Shown here: in pieces, positions 39,798 through 54,700 of the stretch
Position numbering within the stretch: the first letter of the stretch is position 1
Layout of the letters: every line of letters begins with the position of its first letter
Source of the DNA: Bugulina stolonifera
Lineage: Eukaryota; Bryozoa; Gymnolaemata; Cheilostomatida; Bugulidae
Direction of reading: 5' to 3'
Assembly: GCA_935421135.1 (NCBI GenBank)
Contig: OW285189.1
Coordinates: forward strand, 8,763,072 to 8,827,071
DNA: 64,000 nucleotides
Notes under the pieces: generated by a model
What the model was told of the DNA's origin: nothing
Database searches by the model: none
What the model saw: the letters and a program-made list of their open reading frames with translations, nothing else
Translations under genes and position numbers: made by a program

Positions 39798-42700
39798 CCA
39801 TACATACATACATACATACATACATACATACATACATACAATGTAGCTATTCAAATCACATCTCTGCAAATGCAAGGAGGATATGATAGGTTTTACATTA
39901 AATAGCTGGCCCTGTCCATTAATCACGCCCTGTGCTTGTAAGTCTGATAGGCTGAAGCAATACGTATGGAGACAGAAAATAAATGTGCAGTGTTATGACA
40001 TATTGAACGTGATACAATGCACAAGACCAGAATCTGTCAAACAGGAATAGTGACTAGCTAAGAAATGAAGAAAGTATGAATATGATGAATAGCTCCATAC
40101 GAGGGCATGCAACTCCCCAATCCTACAACTTACAACGCCCAAACATGTGTGGATAGAAATAGTTGATCTAGACCAGTTCAACTGAGAACAGAACAACTAG
40201 ATTAGCCACAGGGCAGTTATAAAAAAGAGAGAATTGAGACCGCTGAGACGAAACTCAAGCTGTAGAAATGACAGATGAGCAAAATATTAACATAACCTAG
40301 ATATTTGGTGATCATAGTGAAGCTCAACGCTTCGTTGGCTTGGTTGGTTGGCTTCATAGACATTGGTGTAGTTAGCGAAATCTATTTTTAGGACAATGTA
40401 AAACTCGGACTAAGTTGATAGTGGGTTTTCAGGCTATGCGTTAGCGTTAATGGCGAGTGTGCTAGCAGTGCCAGGCAAATAGGCACCAGGTCAACATTCC
40501 TGTCAGGTCACCTGCTGACAGTTTGGACACATCGGTTTGGCACATCACAGTCTCCAGGGATCTGAATTACTCATTTCAGCAAATCGGCATCCAATAAATT
40601 CCAAACATGAGATGCCAAAACATGGCGCACACTTCGCAGCTTGTACAATACATGGTCTCACTCGCCAAGAATGGCATTGTGTAATTATTACTACACCAAC
40701 TGGTACGCAAGGTTCCCACTAAAATACTATACTCAGCGAGATCCAAACTCTAAGCTGATTGGATGTGCAAAGACATGGCATTGCAACATCACTTTCAAGT
40801 ATTTAGGTGCGCCAAATTATCTTGGAGAATCATTTTTGAAGCTGATAGCTCAATGTAGCAAGCAAATAGTAAAGTTACATTATTACTTTGCTGGAGACAC
40901 TGAACTGGTACCAGCTAGAAACTATCTCCCGCCCTAGGATGAGATGAGATTAGCCACTGCGTCCTTCCTGCTGGCTGGCCACCTCCTCGGTATATTGAGA
41001 GGTTTCCAATATTGATGGTAATAGAATGATTATTGACAGGTGAACGCAAGATCAAGGCATATTTGAAATTCAGCAGTAATGTTAGCACCTGATTTACCAC
41101 AAATTACCATTTCATTTACCATTCTAATACCAACATCTACAAATCTTGTATTACTTTGTGAGAAAATTATGCTAATTCCACCGCTTAACGGCCATTGTTT
41201 TGACCAAACCCCGATATCAATGTCAACAAGGAATATATTATTATCTAACGGATTTCAGCATTGGCGAGACAAGACGCCAGAATAGAAGTTTGGCAAAGAT
41301 CCAAGTCTAGGAGGAGAGATGGAACTGTGTTACTAAAACGATAAGAAGATGTAAAACAAATCAAAGCAATTCATCAGGCTGTCAAATTCATCAAGATGAC
41401 AACATTGCAAAATATTCCATTTCTTACTTCACTCCTATTCACCAAGTCTCTTACACATGTGACAACACCTCCAGCGTAAAGCACCTACAGCTTAAGCACA
41501 TTACCCGGGATGGCAAGCATGTAGTTCTAGAGCGAATTCCAAGTGACAGTACCTGCTTATCCTTATCCAACAAGCACTGCCATTCTGGTGAGTCTTGGTA
41601 AATTCCTTATGCTGCCTCTTCTGCATATCTACCTCGACAATGTGGCCAGCCGCCATGACACTAGCAGACGCAGGAAGTAGCTGCGAGACAAAAGCTGGTA
41701 GCACCATCCCCTCCTCCAGTTGCTCTTTCTGCAGCAGACCTCTACAATAGTCGCGTATGGCCGCCATAAGGAAACAAACCAAACATCCATTTATCAATAT
41801 TAAACACTATTTTATTGTAATGGAACCAAATTGTTAGGAGATTTCAACTTTCTCACAGCTAAGAAGTCATATGACAATGGACAGCTTAAAATTATCTGTT
41901 ACCATAAAATTGCCACAACTGCATTGAAATAGATAAAAAGATGCAAACTTTGGTGGCATATACCATTAGTTCACCTGGTGCAAATCGATAAATCTCCACA
42001 AAAAATGGGTTTAAAGGCACCAGAAGACTCCGAAACAGAGTCTCCAGTTAGAGTACATGCCATTGCACATCCAGCCATTTAACATATACGATATATTCAG
42101 TAATAATTTGGTTATAGTATATATATTGGTAAATCTGGCTATGGTATATATTTAAATGTTGATTTTCTACTTTCTGCTCATCTCCCAGTATCAAGCACAG
42201 CCTAGCTTGGAGTAATACGTATGTAATCAGATCAGGATGCTGGCTGTCTGGAAGAAAGGGTTAATATGCAGCAGCTGCAGGATAACTTAGGATTGGATTC
42301 CACATTGCTGTGATGATCCGGGATTATGGGACATTAGTTGTATTACACTTTTCCTTACTAATATGCAGCATATTTGCATCCCAGCTGACTCACTTTTCTT
42401 TCCTCAGAGTCATGAGAGGTCCACTGTGTCGTGACTTCTTGATCAACCGACAGTTGACTACCAGACCTTTCTGAAACCTCCTTAGGTCGATGTCCACACC
42501 AGGCTCAGCCATCTCTGAGAGAGGTACCCTGGACTTGGCACCCATAGCTGTGTTGAGAATCAGACCAGACTCTGGTTTGTATTCGACTACCATACCTGTA
42601 CAGGTGTTTGGATTGGAGGTAGTCGAGTCTCCTGTGGATGTGTTGTCACCAGCAGAGATATCTATAAACGCAAATTGAAATAATTACTGCTTGTAGTTTA

Positions 42701-45700
42701 CTTTTGGTGTCACCTGTCGGTTTTTGAAATAGTTTACTTTTGCCCAGACAACCATTTATTTTTCTATGCGGATATCGTTGACATTTTACACCAATTAAAC
42801 AATGGACAATCATTATTATTTTGAAATCTGTCATTTTAATAATAATTCATAACTCTATATATAGAGTCTAGTCACATATTTTGGCAAGAGTCAATATAGC
42901 AGACTACATTGATTACAGCGGTGAAGCAAAGAACAAATAAAAAGTGGGCAACTCCAAAATTACAACTAACAGAATATTAGGCCTACTGTGTACACATACA
43001 TACAGTCCACTACGTCATGTCATGCACCTACAGATTGTCCATATATGTACTTGTAGCTAGGGCTAACATCTAGGGCAGTATTATCAACAAAGCACACAGT
43101 ATAGTATCTAAATAGCAGTGGGGCATGACTCCAACTGTCATGCTGCCAATACAATCACCAGTATACAGACGAACTAACTAGTCGCTTTGTTTGTCGTTAT
43201 TATGAAATATTAACTCTACGCATTGCAGTATAAAAATACCAGGTGGTATATTACAATTAAGTAAACGCACTGAGGAAACGCATTGTATACGCAAGACAAA
43301 AACTATACGACATCCTGCTGTATTTTTGGCTTCAGTACAACGTCTAGTTTCATATTAAACCAGTGCCTTCTCACAATGCGTGTGTTAGTTATTCTAGTTG
43401 GACTTACAATCTCTTAGCACCTTCATGTAAGCTGTGCCGTTCTGACCAATCGTCTTCAGCTGTGTATGCAGACAGATTCCGACGGGATACTTTGCCGTCA
43501 ACTCATCGGCTGACTCCACCGGCTCTTCACCAAGATCAAACCATGAGATTACAGCTTGCCGACCACCAGATGTCACCACATTCATTGACTTCTTGTTCTT
43601 CTTGAAATCATGCTAAATAAACGATATAATTATACCAATAATAACTATATAGGCCGATTACAATGGAAAGACAACTTCAAAATTTGTATATATTAAAAAT
43701 CTTGAAATACTGCTAACAGTTAGTAGTAACATCGTAGAGATTTGTTCAATGGGAGATATCAAGACGTAGGATTGTACAGAACAAAAAGTGAGAAAATGCC
43801 TGTTAATTCAGAATTTAGATCGAGAATAATGGCTGGCCGCCTACACGCAGTAAATAAATCTGCAGCACTAGTAATATGATGATTATCTGCAGATAGGAAG
43901 AACTGTTATTCAGGTAGAAAACTGACTGCTTGTGAAACGGGATGGCAATGTATTAGTCCAAAAACACAGAAAACAAAATTTCAATGTACTACCTCATAAT
44001 TGTTCACTCATAGCTGTTATACCATTCTACTAGTAGAATGGCACATGACAAGGAATATATTTTTGGGACACCAAAACAAACCTTATCATAAAATTGTAGG
44101 TGACTTTTTTGACCTGCCCTTCAACCCTGCTACAAGTGTGGTAAGCAGTGCACAAAGAAACAATTAATCTATTATTTCCTTCACCAAAAAAACCCTTTGC
44201 TTAGCAAACATGTTTAGATGCAAAAACATAAAACTGCAATCAGATAAAATGACTTAATGACATTCCTGCACTTTTGTCCATCTCATATTTCCACAATAAT
44301 ACCAACAGAGTTGCCAATGTTGAGTGTATTTATGAATGGAACCCAATGAGTTAGTACTCCCCATAGTACTACTAAAGATAAGGGGTGTAACCTGGGTTGA
44401 AAAATAGAAATTTAAATGAAAAACATATTATCATGATTAGATACCAATAAAACTGTAAATTTACAATATTGGTAATGATATAATAATTATTATGGGGTCA
44501 TTGCAGAAATAATAAACACTATAAAATAGAACAGTTTTTCCATGATGCACAGCCAGGAAATGAGGACCTATAAATACATTCAACAACTATTGCAAAATAT
44601 TTTTATCCATCCCTGGTCACACCATACCCTGTGTGTAAGCAGAGCTAGTCCAATATTCCTGGCACTCTGCCAATTCTTTAGTACTTTGCCTTAATCTCTA
44701 TTTAATCTTCATAACTTAATTAAGCTGAGAAAAAAAGTTGTTTACAATTTTGATGGAAATTTGTTGATACTAGATACTTATTTGGATGCTGTCCAAATCC
44801 ACACAAATAAAGTAAAGGATATAGAAATAAAAGTTAACTCATACTGTTAATAATATTATAATCAATCACATGATAGGCGCCCTTCTACCTGCATCCTTGA
44901 CCACAACAAACGGACAGGTGATCTCATCTAATGGGCAACAAAAACATTCAACAGCAACCCCTTAGTTCAACTGCACTTTTGGAAGCATAATTTGTTCTTT
45001 TATAACTTGTACGCAATAATTAACGTAGAAAATTAGAAACTAAGTCAGATTTATTGCACAATCAAATTAAAACTGCTGACCAATACTGAAATTATTTTAT
45101 AGTTGTCATTTACAAATTTCTCTACTAGTAGAATTTCCAAACTATTTTAATTCTGCTCACTAAAATATTATGATATCCATTTAAATACATTTTTACATTT
45201 ATATTGACTAATAAATCAACACCAGGTTAGAAGAGATAATTGAGTAACTTGAGCTAAATTACACTTGGAAGGAAACTGAGGAATTCAAAATCAAAATGTC
45301 TAATACTACTTAGAGATAAAATAAATTACTACTCCCACACATGGTAATAGTTTGGACCAGTGTGTACAATGAGACGACTAGCAAATAGTGGCAGGTAGAA
45401 TGGAGTGGAATATCCACACCCACAAATGCAATTAGTTGATATCTACGGGCAATGGCATAAGGTGTTCGATAGGAGAACATCAAACAGGGCACTCTGGGTA
45501 AGTGAGTCAGGTAATCACACCTACACAGAGTAACTGGCACTTCGCGAGGAGGCTACATCATGCCATCAATCCTACACCTCTTAGGCCTAGCCCAAAACAT
45601 TCATTTAAATGGTGAAAAGTATCTTACAATTTATGTATCATATTTAACAAAAAGTTTCACATGGTAAATTTCTTTTAATAGAATTATTCAAAGAATGAAA

Positions 45701-48700
45701 TGCAAATTCACTGAGACATCCAAAACATTTTATTTTAAAATTATTATCATCTACTTACTTCTGTGCTGATCATATACAGCCTATCTATGCAAATGTGTGA
45801 TAGCTAGACTAGTCTTAGAACAAACCAATTCATCTGCAATTCTATATATCTACTAATAGCAGATGAATGCGCTATTGGTAGATACATAGAAGATTGCCAG
45901 GGCCTGTCCTGATTAGCTGCAATAAGCACACATGGGCGCAAAAGAACGTTGTTGGTAAACTACCGGAGTAAAGCCTTGGTTTGTACCATTATAACCAGGG
46001 AGTGGCAGTAGGAATTATCTGTCACCAGAACCATTATAAGCCCAACCCACCCGATAAGGGTAGATAATATTATGTTCTACTTAGCTCTAACCTTTCCCAC
46101 CATCTTAAGAGATTATTAAACTCGAGTTGAAACTCTTGTCATTGTTAGCATTATATAAATTGTAATTTAAGCTTAAAATTTCAATCTAATATTTAATTTT
46201 ATGCTCCACAAATGTTTAAGAATGAAATTAATACTGGCCACAATTAGCTGTGTAAATGGAAGTTGTGGTGAAAGAAAGGGGTAAGTGGATTATATAATTA
46301 AAGATTTTGCAAAAAAGGGTGAAAATTATCCAGTGGTCCCATGAAATGTCAGCTTAAAACGGATATAAAAAGCAATCAGTGGTCAGTAGAAAGTGTAGAA
46401 TGTGATTTATATGTAGGGCCGAGCAGTGTAATGTGACATTGACAGTCATATTACCGTCCCAGATTTGCACCCAACTGCTACTTGTGCAAGTGTGCGTCAA
46501 TTTTAGGATGTTAATTAAAAATTAAACAAACCGAAATAATTACAACTTCATCTAACAGTTGGGCATCAATTACTTCCCAATTGCGGTGACGATTGTGCGA
46601 TGAATTACCTCCAGATTAGCCCACGAGACAAAAGATGGAATGGCAAAAAATCCTAACTAGATTTTAAACAAACATGAGAAAACATGCCAAATTAAAATAG
46701 CCGTATCTAATCTTACATAATCAGAGCGCAAAAGCAAACTAAACACACTAATAACTGTTCCAGGGCAATCCAGGTGGGTACACAACCACTGAGAACTTGG
46801 ATTATTCCTAAAAAACTATTCCGAACAGCCTCTTCAATTTGTCTCTGCAAGACCTCAAGTGCTCTTTTGGCAAGGATATAAATAATGATAACCATAATCC
46901 TTTACATTGCCAATAATCTCATCATTGAACCAGCAAGGTGGGTGGAGAGTGAAGATGTGTTAGTCAGTCGAGTGCTGAAGTGTAAATTATTGAATAAATT
47001 ATTACAATTGCGCATGACAATACCTCAGTTACGAAACACGTATATCTCTTTCCAACCATCAATTCGTCTACTGTCGGTTTCCAGTTAGCTGCATTACATT
47101 GTCTCAGGCTACAGTCCAACATGACGCGGTGCCCGCTGTCCTTTATAGATCTCAGTCTAAATGATAAATAGGGTAGCTGACAGAATACACATTATAGAAT
47201 AGTGGAAATGAGTAAGGTAAAACATGGCAGTACGTCAACTCTTAAGATTTCTCCACAGCTTGTCACCAATAACAATGGCTGTAGAATTCAACATACATGT
47301 ACATGCACATTGTATTTGGAAACATCTACCTGTAAATATGAAGTAAAATACATAATATAGAATCACTATTTCTATTTATCAATGACAAAGAGTCTGCTCA
47401 TGCGAAAGGTGTGATTGATGATATTCAATATAATACATACATACTATAAGCAAAGTACATTGAATTTAAGGACCCGCAGCGATCAATCTCTCAAAGGTCA
47501 AATGAGTTCACAACCTTCATAGTAAAGGCGGAGAAAACTGATATTTTTGTGGCCAAAAAATTTAAATGATTTGAATATCTGACAGACATATAAATTTGAC
47601 TGTCATTGATCTCACACTAGAACATTGCTCAATGGCGACTATTTTACAATAATTTTAGAAAATATTTGATATTTACGTCAAACATTGTGGCATGAAAAGA
47701 GGTGTTTGACACCTCAGGTGCAAAGGTCCCTTCCAGCGCTCATAGATTTACGTGGGAAACGTGTTAATTTCATTAATTGAAATGCAAACTTTTGGTTCCA
47801 TTTCTAATTGGATTCCATATATTTTATATAACAACCTACATTCCACTAGAAAATTGATTTTGCGGTATTTTACATTCCTTGGCAAGGAGACGACGAATAG
47901 AAAAGATATATACAATATGAATATATATCATGTAGATTAGTAGAGCAAGGCGGATACTGGCAGTACGGTGGTTTGACAGAACAGTGATGAGTGTTAAGTA
48001 TACTACATTGTAGGAGTAGTTGGGAACATTTACTACATCCACTATGAGCAAGCATCTGTCTTGCAATAGGGAGCAAGCGCAAGAGAACCATGATGTAAAC
48101 ACCTTATAAATCTTAATTGGTGCTCAAGCTAAATTATGCATTTAATTAGTCATAGCATGTGTCATTAATTACTAATGGTTGCATAACACATGCACAACAA
48201 ATACACCATAAATCTCTCTACAGCCCAAGGAGTAGATCTGTAGAGAGGAAAAATGTCACAGGTGGTGCAAAGTGCCTGTTTAAATGTAAATATTTGCAAG
48301 TAAAGAGGATGATGCTGATGATGAAATAGACAGATGAGTAACGCTATGAGTAAGTGGGCTTGGCTTGAAAATATTAGAGAATTTTAGAAGATACAAGGTG
48401 TACAAGGTGTGCTACTTTGCAAACTGTAGACCATAAAGAGCTATAGTGTGACCGGAGGAACGCAAGACGCCTTATTGGTCAATGAATCACAAAAACTCAA
48501 AAATTTTGATTGTTGTAATTCATTGCAACAGGCCATTATGGGGTCCCCTGCGTGCTTATAGATGCGCTACTCTCACACCCAGTGACTCTGTGGTACATAC
48601 ATGGAGCATATCTATACTAAATAATAGATGTTTGACACATATATGTACGTATATATAGAGTAGAATAATCGGGTACATAGCATCAATATACTGGATAGGC

Positions 48701-51700
48701 CTATCGCAATATGGTAGACTCTACACAGTAGTATCTTACAGAAACAAATTCAAATATTTGATTCTATCTCTTCCACTGGCTAGCCGTAGAGATACGTGCA
48801 CTTACTTGGCAGTTGTAGAGATCATTCTGGCACCAATTACCTTCACCTTGATAGTCTGACCTTCTTTAAATCTGGACAGAGGATTCTGTCCATCAGTCGG
48901 GTTCTCTTCTACCTCGCTGACAAACAGCCGGCCAATACCCTTGGGTTTCAGCTTTAGATTCAGTTGTAAGGCCTGCTTACTCGTTATACTGTAATACATA
49001 TAGATGAGCATGATATGACAGTGGGTACTGAAGAACACATATGTATATAGTGTATATAGGCAGCACTTTATGTATGGAAAGAAATGAACATACCTTACTA
49101 CCATACATGGTATGCATGACACAATAACAGACCATACTACCATATATGGCATGTATGACACAATGAATAGTCAATCTCCAGTATGTTAGTCAGTATAACA
49201 TAGCCTGAGATACATACATGGCATCCACAACACTCCCAGTAGCAGGTAAATCTGTAGCATCCTGTATCTGCTCTGCCTTAGACTGTTGCTTGTCCCTGGC
49301 AGTCTGTAGTGCTGCTATTATATGCTTGTTTTCTTCATCACTGTCCAAACGCAATAACATATTATTATCATAATATAAAATATACCACAGTGATATATAA
49401 TGTACATTTTAGTACTTCGCTAAAACTGAAAGTAGGTGAAGTTGTCTTCTCTATGTTTTATTAGTTGACTGCCTTTTTCCCAAACCTCTAACCATAAACA
49501 AGGAACAAGGAAAGTTCTCCACTACTACAGGAGTACATTCAACATAGATATTGCTACAATACTGCTTGATGTCTGGAGTACCATCCTTTATAATAACATC
49601 GCTATTGCTATATTGTATAATGTAGAGACTGAAGGAATTGTTTTACAGTGCAAGAAACGTTATGCTATACAATCTGCCGACTGATATACTCAATAGAGTG
49701 GCCTGCGAATATATATCTCAAAAAATTATCCATAGAATTATCTTACAAGCCCTTTCAGACTGCTATTTACACCAACCACTAGCGGTGACGGTGACGAGGG
49801 GCTAACGCTAACCACAACGGCTAACGCTAACCACAATCTGGTTTAAAGTTCAGCGTGTTGAACTCGTTGACCCCCTATCACTTACTGGAGTATGTCACTA
49901 TATAATTAATATACACTAGTTGTGATTAGCGTTGGCCACTCACAGCCGTTATTGTGCTTTCAGACTGCCGTTATGGTGCTTTTAGACCGCCGTTTATACT
50001 ATCTACTAGCGGCCAACGCTAACCACAACTATATTATATAGTGACATGCTCCAGTGAGCGGTAGGGGTCAACAAGTTCAACATGCTGAACTTTAAACCCC
50101 ATCGCTAACCGACACAACACACGTGCCAGATATAGTATAGTAATAGCTAACCACATTGTGGCTAGCATTGGCGACTAGCTGTTAGTATAAACGGCAGTGT
50201 GAAAGGACCATTAGTAGTTGGTATAAACGGAAGTCTGAAAGGGCTCTTATTTTATTAGGTAATTCTATGGACTTACCACTGTTTGACTGTGACTTTGTTT
50301 TCCTGTCCATAAAACACACCTTTAGTGGAGTAAGTACCATTGGGGTGCTACAACCAGTAATTAGATTAACTATTATAGCATCACATATAAATAATAACTA
50401 CGAGTATATTTAGTTATTCAAAATATGCAGTCATTTATATAATTATATAACATGGTTGACAAGTCAGGCGAATCTCACATGTGTCACACCACATATTTAT
50501 TCTAAAATGTATTTTTAGTCTACATACATTAAACCTCCGAAAATACAATGTTTTGCCTTATATAACAGTGTTTACAGTGTCAATGACAGGATAATTATAA
50601 CTATTACCGCAGTTTCTTATTTTATCAGTGTCAATGAACTGTTGGTAGTGAGAAATATATTTATAATACTTTAATTTTAAACTTATTATCATATTAATTG
50701 GGGAATTGATTAGATATTTTATTGGTTTGACAGATTGCAGAACATAGCATCAAAAGGTTTATGTTTTGTAATGTAAGTTCAAGTTCTATTCACCACACAC
50801 AATATTACTACATGTACTTGTATATTTATACTCTCTACCTGCAATGTGGGTACATAGGCTATCCGCCCATTAGCATGACCCTTAAGTATAGTTAGCATAT
50901 ACTCAGGGCGCGTGTAGACAACTTCCGATTTCATCTGCTGTCCAACCTTCACCTGCATAATTATTATCATAATTATAATTGTAATAATATTATGTGCATG
51001 AAATAGTGTCATGGGTAAGTATCATGCATAAGGTAAATAATATGGTGTATTGTATACAGTCATGTATAGTGTAAGTATGGTGTATTGTCCATGTATACAA
51101 TATGTTATGTATAGTGTATACAGTTATGCATAGTGTAAGTATGGTGCATTGTCCATGTACACAATATGACTGTTATATACACATTTTATACGTACATGTG
51201 ATACAATATAAATATTGAGCAATATGAACATGTAGCCTATGCATTTAGGAACCTTACAAGATTGAACCAGAAAAATGGATATGAGGGAAATAATGTGTTC
51301 ATATGATGTGTTAATGCTGAGATACTGTAGAATGTTAGAACGCTAAGCTTGGTTGACTTTCTAATGTTCAATGTTTGGTATTAGTTATATTCTCTCGCAA
51401 TATTCTAACAGAAATATTTTCTGCTGAATGAAGCAAATGTTAAAACTTTAAAAAATTGACACACAACTGTGTGCTTGTGTATCTATTACACATTATACAC
51501 ACGTAATGAGGTTTGCTAATTTCATAAACAAAACATGGAAGACTGAATTTACATTTAGTTACAACAACACATGAGTGAGAGAGAGAGAGAGTAACTAGAG
51601 TTTTTAGGAAGTACCAGTCACATTCCACCGGTGACCTGTTACTGTACTGACTTTGCCGGCAATACCATTCAGCATTATCATCCCACCTGCTCTATTTACA

Positions 51701-54700
51701 ACTAAAAATAATAAAGTCAACATTTTTCCATATTTTGGCTACTTAACCAATAATTAATCATGAGAAGCAAATCACACCGAGTGAGTGTTTTCATTTTAAG
51801 ACATGAGCAGTATGACGTCATACCCGTACAAGACACTACATTACTTTGTAGAATATTTAAAATTACCTTTACAATATACATATTATAGCTTTCAACTTGT
51901 GCTACGGCTGAAATTTTTGTCTAGATTCATAATATCGAATTTTCAGGCTCAGACCAACATGTTCATGAATTTTCCAGCCCACCTCTGTCACAGGGCTGTA
52001 AACACATTGGCTGAGGTCAAAAGCAAAATCCTTATTTTCGTGTGAGAAACGCAGGCGTGTTGATGAGCTGGAGATAGTTTCCTCCACCCAAGCCAAACCC
52101 CAGGTCAATAGCCCTTTCAGCCTGGGTTGATCAGCCATGTTGCAATTTTTATTTGTGAACCAGGCCAGTCCAAGAAGTCGCAAAGACAATAACAGTTCAA
52201 AACTTTGTATGGAAAATTACAAACATCGGTTTACTGTTTCAAACCACAGTTGGGGTTACTTGTTGGTGAATCACACATCTGATTACATAAATATGCATAT
52301 AAAGAGGTTAATACACTATTCTGGTATGCTAAGGCTGTCTAGCCTCAGGTAGGAGTAGGAGTAACGACCAGATTAACCAGAGGAGAATGCTTCTTTATCC
52401 ATACACATTAGCTGGTTAAAATTATATTTGGGCAATTCATTTCCTTACTACCAATTTAATGAGAAAATAATGCTTATTAATAAGTTATTAGTCTCCTGAG
52501 GAGGAAACTTTGGTTAAGTTACCATCAGAGTATAATGTTTAGTAAATGAGTTATTAGTTAATGGTTATGATGTCATACAGCATTGGATAGGGGTTACTCT
52601 CAAACTATAGACCCACTCCTAGGCAGGTACCAGGCAGGTATCAGCTATGCAACATACAAGACTACAATCATGTTCTCAAATTAACACATTTCAGAGGCAT
52701 GTTGACAATCGGCCCAAGAACTAAATTTTACATTGCTAGGCCAATTATTAACTAACAGTAGTGAATTGTTGGCCATTTGTAGATAGATTGACAACGAGGA
52801 GAGAAGTGTAGTAGAGATGATGACCTGAAGCACACTATATGCAGATGACACTTTTTCATTTCCTGCACTTCACGTGAGGCATGTGCCTTTCCACAGACCT
52901 ATTGGTTTTTAAAAAGGTTCTACCTATATACATGTAACTAAGGATATACATGTATATGCTACACGGTGATATACCTTAGTGCTGGCGGACTGGGCCTTAC
53001 AACTCTTCCTGTCTGATATGTAGTGTTTGTCCAGGAGTACAGCGAGCTTTCCATTGATAAGGTCGACGTGAACTACTATGGCGCGAACTACATTCCCTAT
53101 GCAGCCTGAACATCCTGCAATGTATATACCAGAAATGGCAGACTCGACTCTCAGTGAGTTGATTCAAGCAACATTTTGTGGCTTATTAGAAGGACTCAAG
53201 CTTGAATATATATAGCTATTAAAAATTCGTAACTTGGGCACTTCTTTATGTTGGAATATTCAATAACTCAGTTTTCATTGGGCAGCTATAAAATTGCAAT
53301 GATTAAAAATAACCACAATTATAACCACAATGATAACACACTTTACACGGAAACAGTGACATTTTGCTTTGTAATAATATGTGTATAATATATATAGTAT
53401 ACAGATTATACACTGTAATTATATGTAGCATAAAACACTATAATACATACTATAATACTACACAATGTACATACTATACATGTATTTATCAGGACTGTAT
53501 GTTACACAGCATTATCAGCTGTTCTATCTGTAACTTACCAGACATAAGATCTCCATCGGCTTCAGCGACCACACCTTCCTCTACCTCTAGCTTCACTAGA
53601 CTCTCCTCCCTCTCTGTAATCTCTCCTTTGATTATTTCACCAACACTATACTTGCTCACTTTGGCTGCAGCAGGCGCTACAATTGTATATCCTTGTTAGC
53701 GAGCACAGGCTATATTACTACCAATAGACCATTAGTTTACCAAGTAAACTTCTACTACAAGGGGAGACAACAACCACCAAAATGGCCAAATCGAGCTCAG
53801 TAGCTAACAAGTATTGACAGCACATATTCAGGTTAATATAACCTATTTATGTAGCTCTGATGATTATTTCATCGAGTACTATTGCCATTGAGACGACAGT
53901 TATTCTCCTATTATATGTAGATAACCACACACACATATAATACATGTACAGTTTAAGTACGGAATGAGTACAGCAAACCAACAGCGATCACACAACCATA
54001 TCTAATATAGCCTCATCCCCAGCAGTCAAACCTTTATCTGGGTTGGTGGCAGCCCAGAGCTGGTGGTTGGACAGGTCTGATAGGTTCTGTGCTAGCATTC
54101 TGTAGAGTAGGTCAGAGTCGGTGTCTGGTAAAGTACACTCTATTGGTTTAACAGCCACAATCACCCTCTCCTTCACCGTATCCATGGAAACCACTCTACA
54201 TAGAACACTTCTACCGGGTAGGAGGTAGGACTTGCAGCCAGCAGGTAACATCTACAATTATTATAACGGTGTCTTCAGACGTAAGTGTGCGTGAGGAGGT
54301 CCTTAAAACCTACCTGAAGCTGGTCAGAATATAAGTGACAGATATAGAGCATACAATTACAACGACATACTGTTGGTGGTTCAACTGTTGGTGGTTCAAC
54401 AAAATCAGCAGTGAAGTTACATGAACTTGTAAAGAGACAAACAGGTTTTGGTTGACCACTAAATCCATGTTTATTATTTAATTAGATGATGTACCTAACA
54501 TAACGAATGAATATGAACTACATGTACATCTATATGGTATGTCATCATGTCATGTACATAGATCTGCACATCAATATAATGGTTTAGCACTACTCAATGC
54601 AGATTTAGTTCAATGTACATTAACAATACCAACCCTTTTTGGAGTGAGTCCAACAATACCATTTCCAAAGCTGATAAATATTCCATGAGATGTATGTGAT

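Noticed and set aside
39479..39905. Long Tyr/Ile/His/Thr- and Met/Tyr/Val/Cys-rich frames on both strands
   Set aside because: They are translations of the CATA/CA microsatellite.
46713..46895. 60-codon minus-strand frame with a protein-like middle
   Set aside because: It lies within PDCD11 intron 24, has no supporting splice context and I recognise no family. It may be a repeat relic.
51902..52189. 95-codon minus-strand frame
   Set aside because: It lies inside a dispersed inverted-repeat element; the frame is not kept in the other copies.
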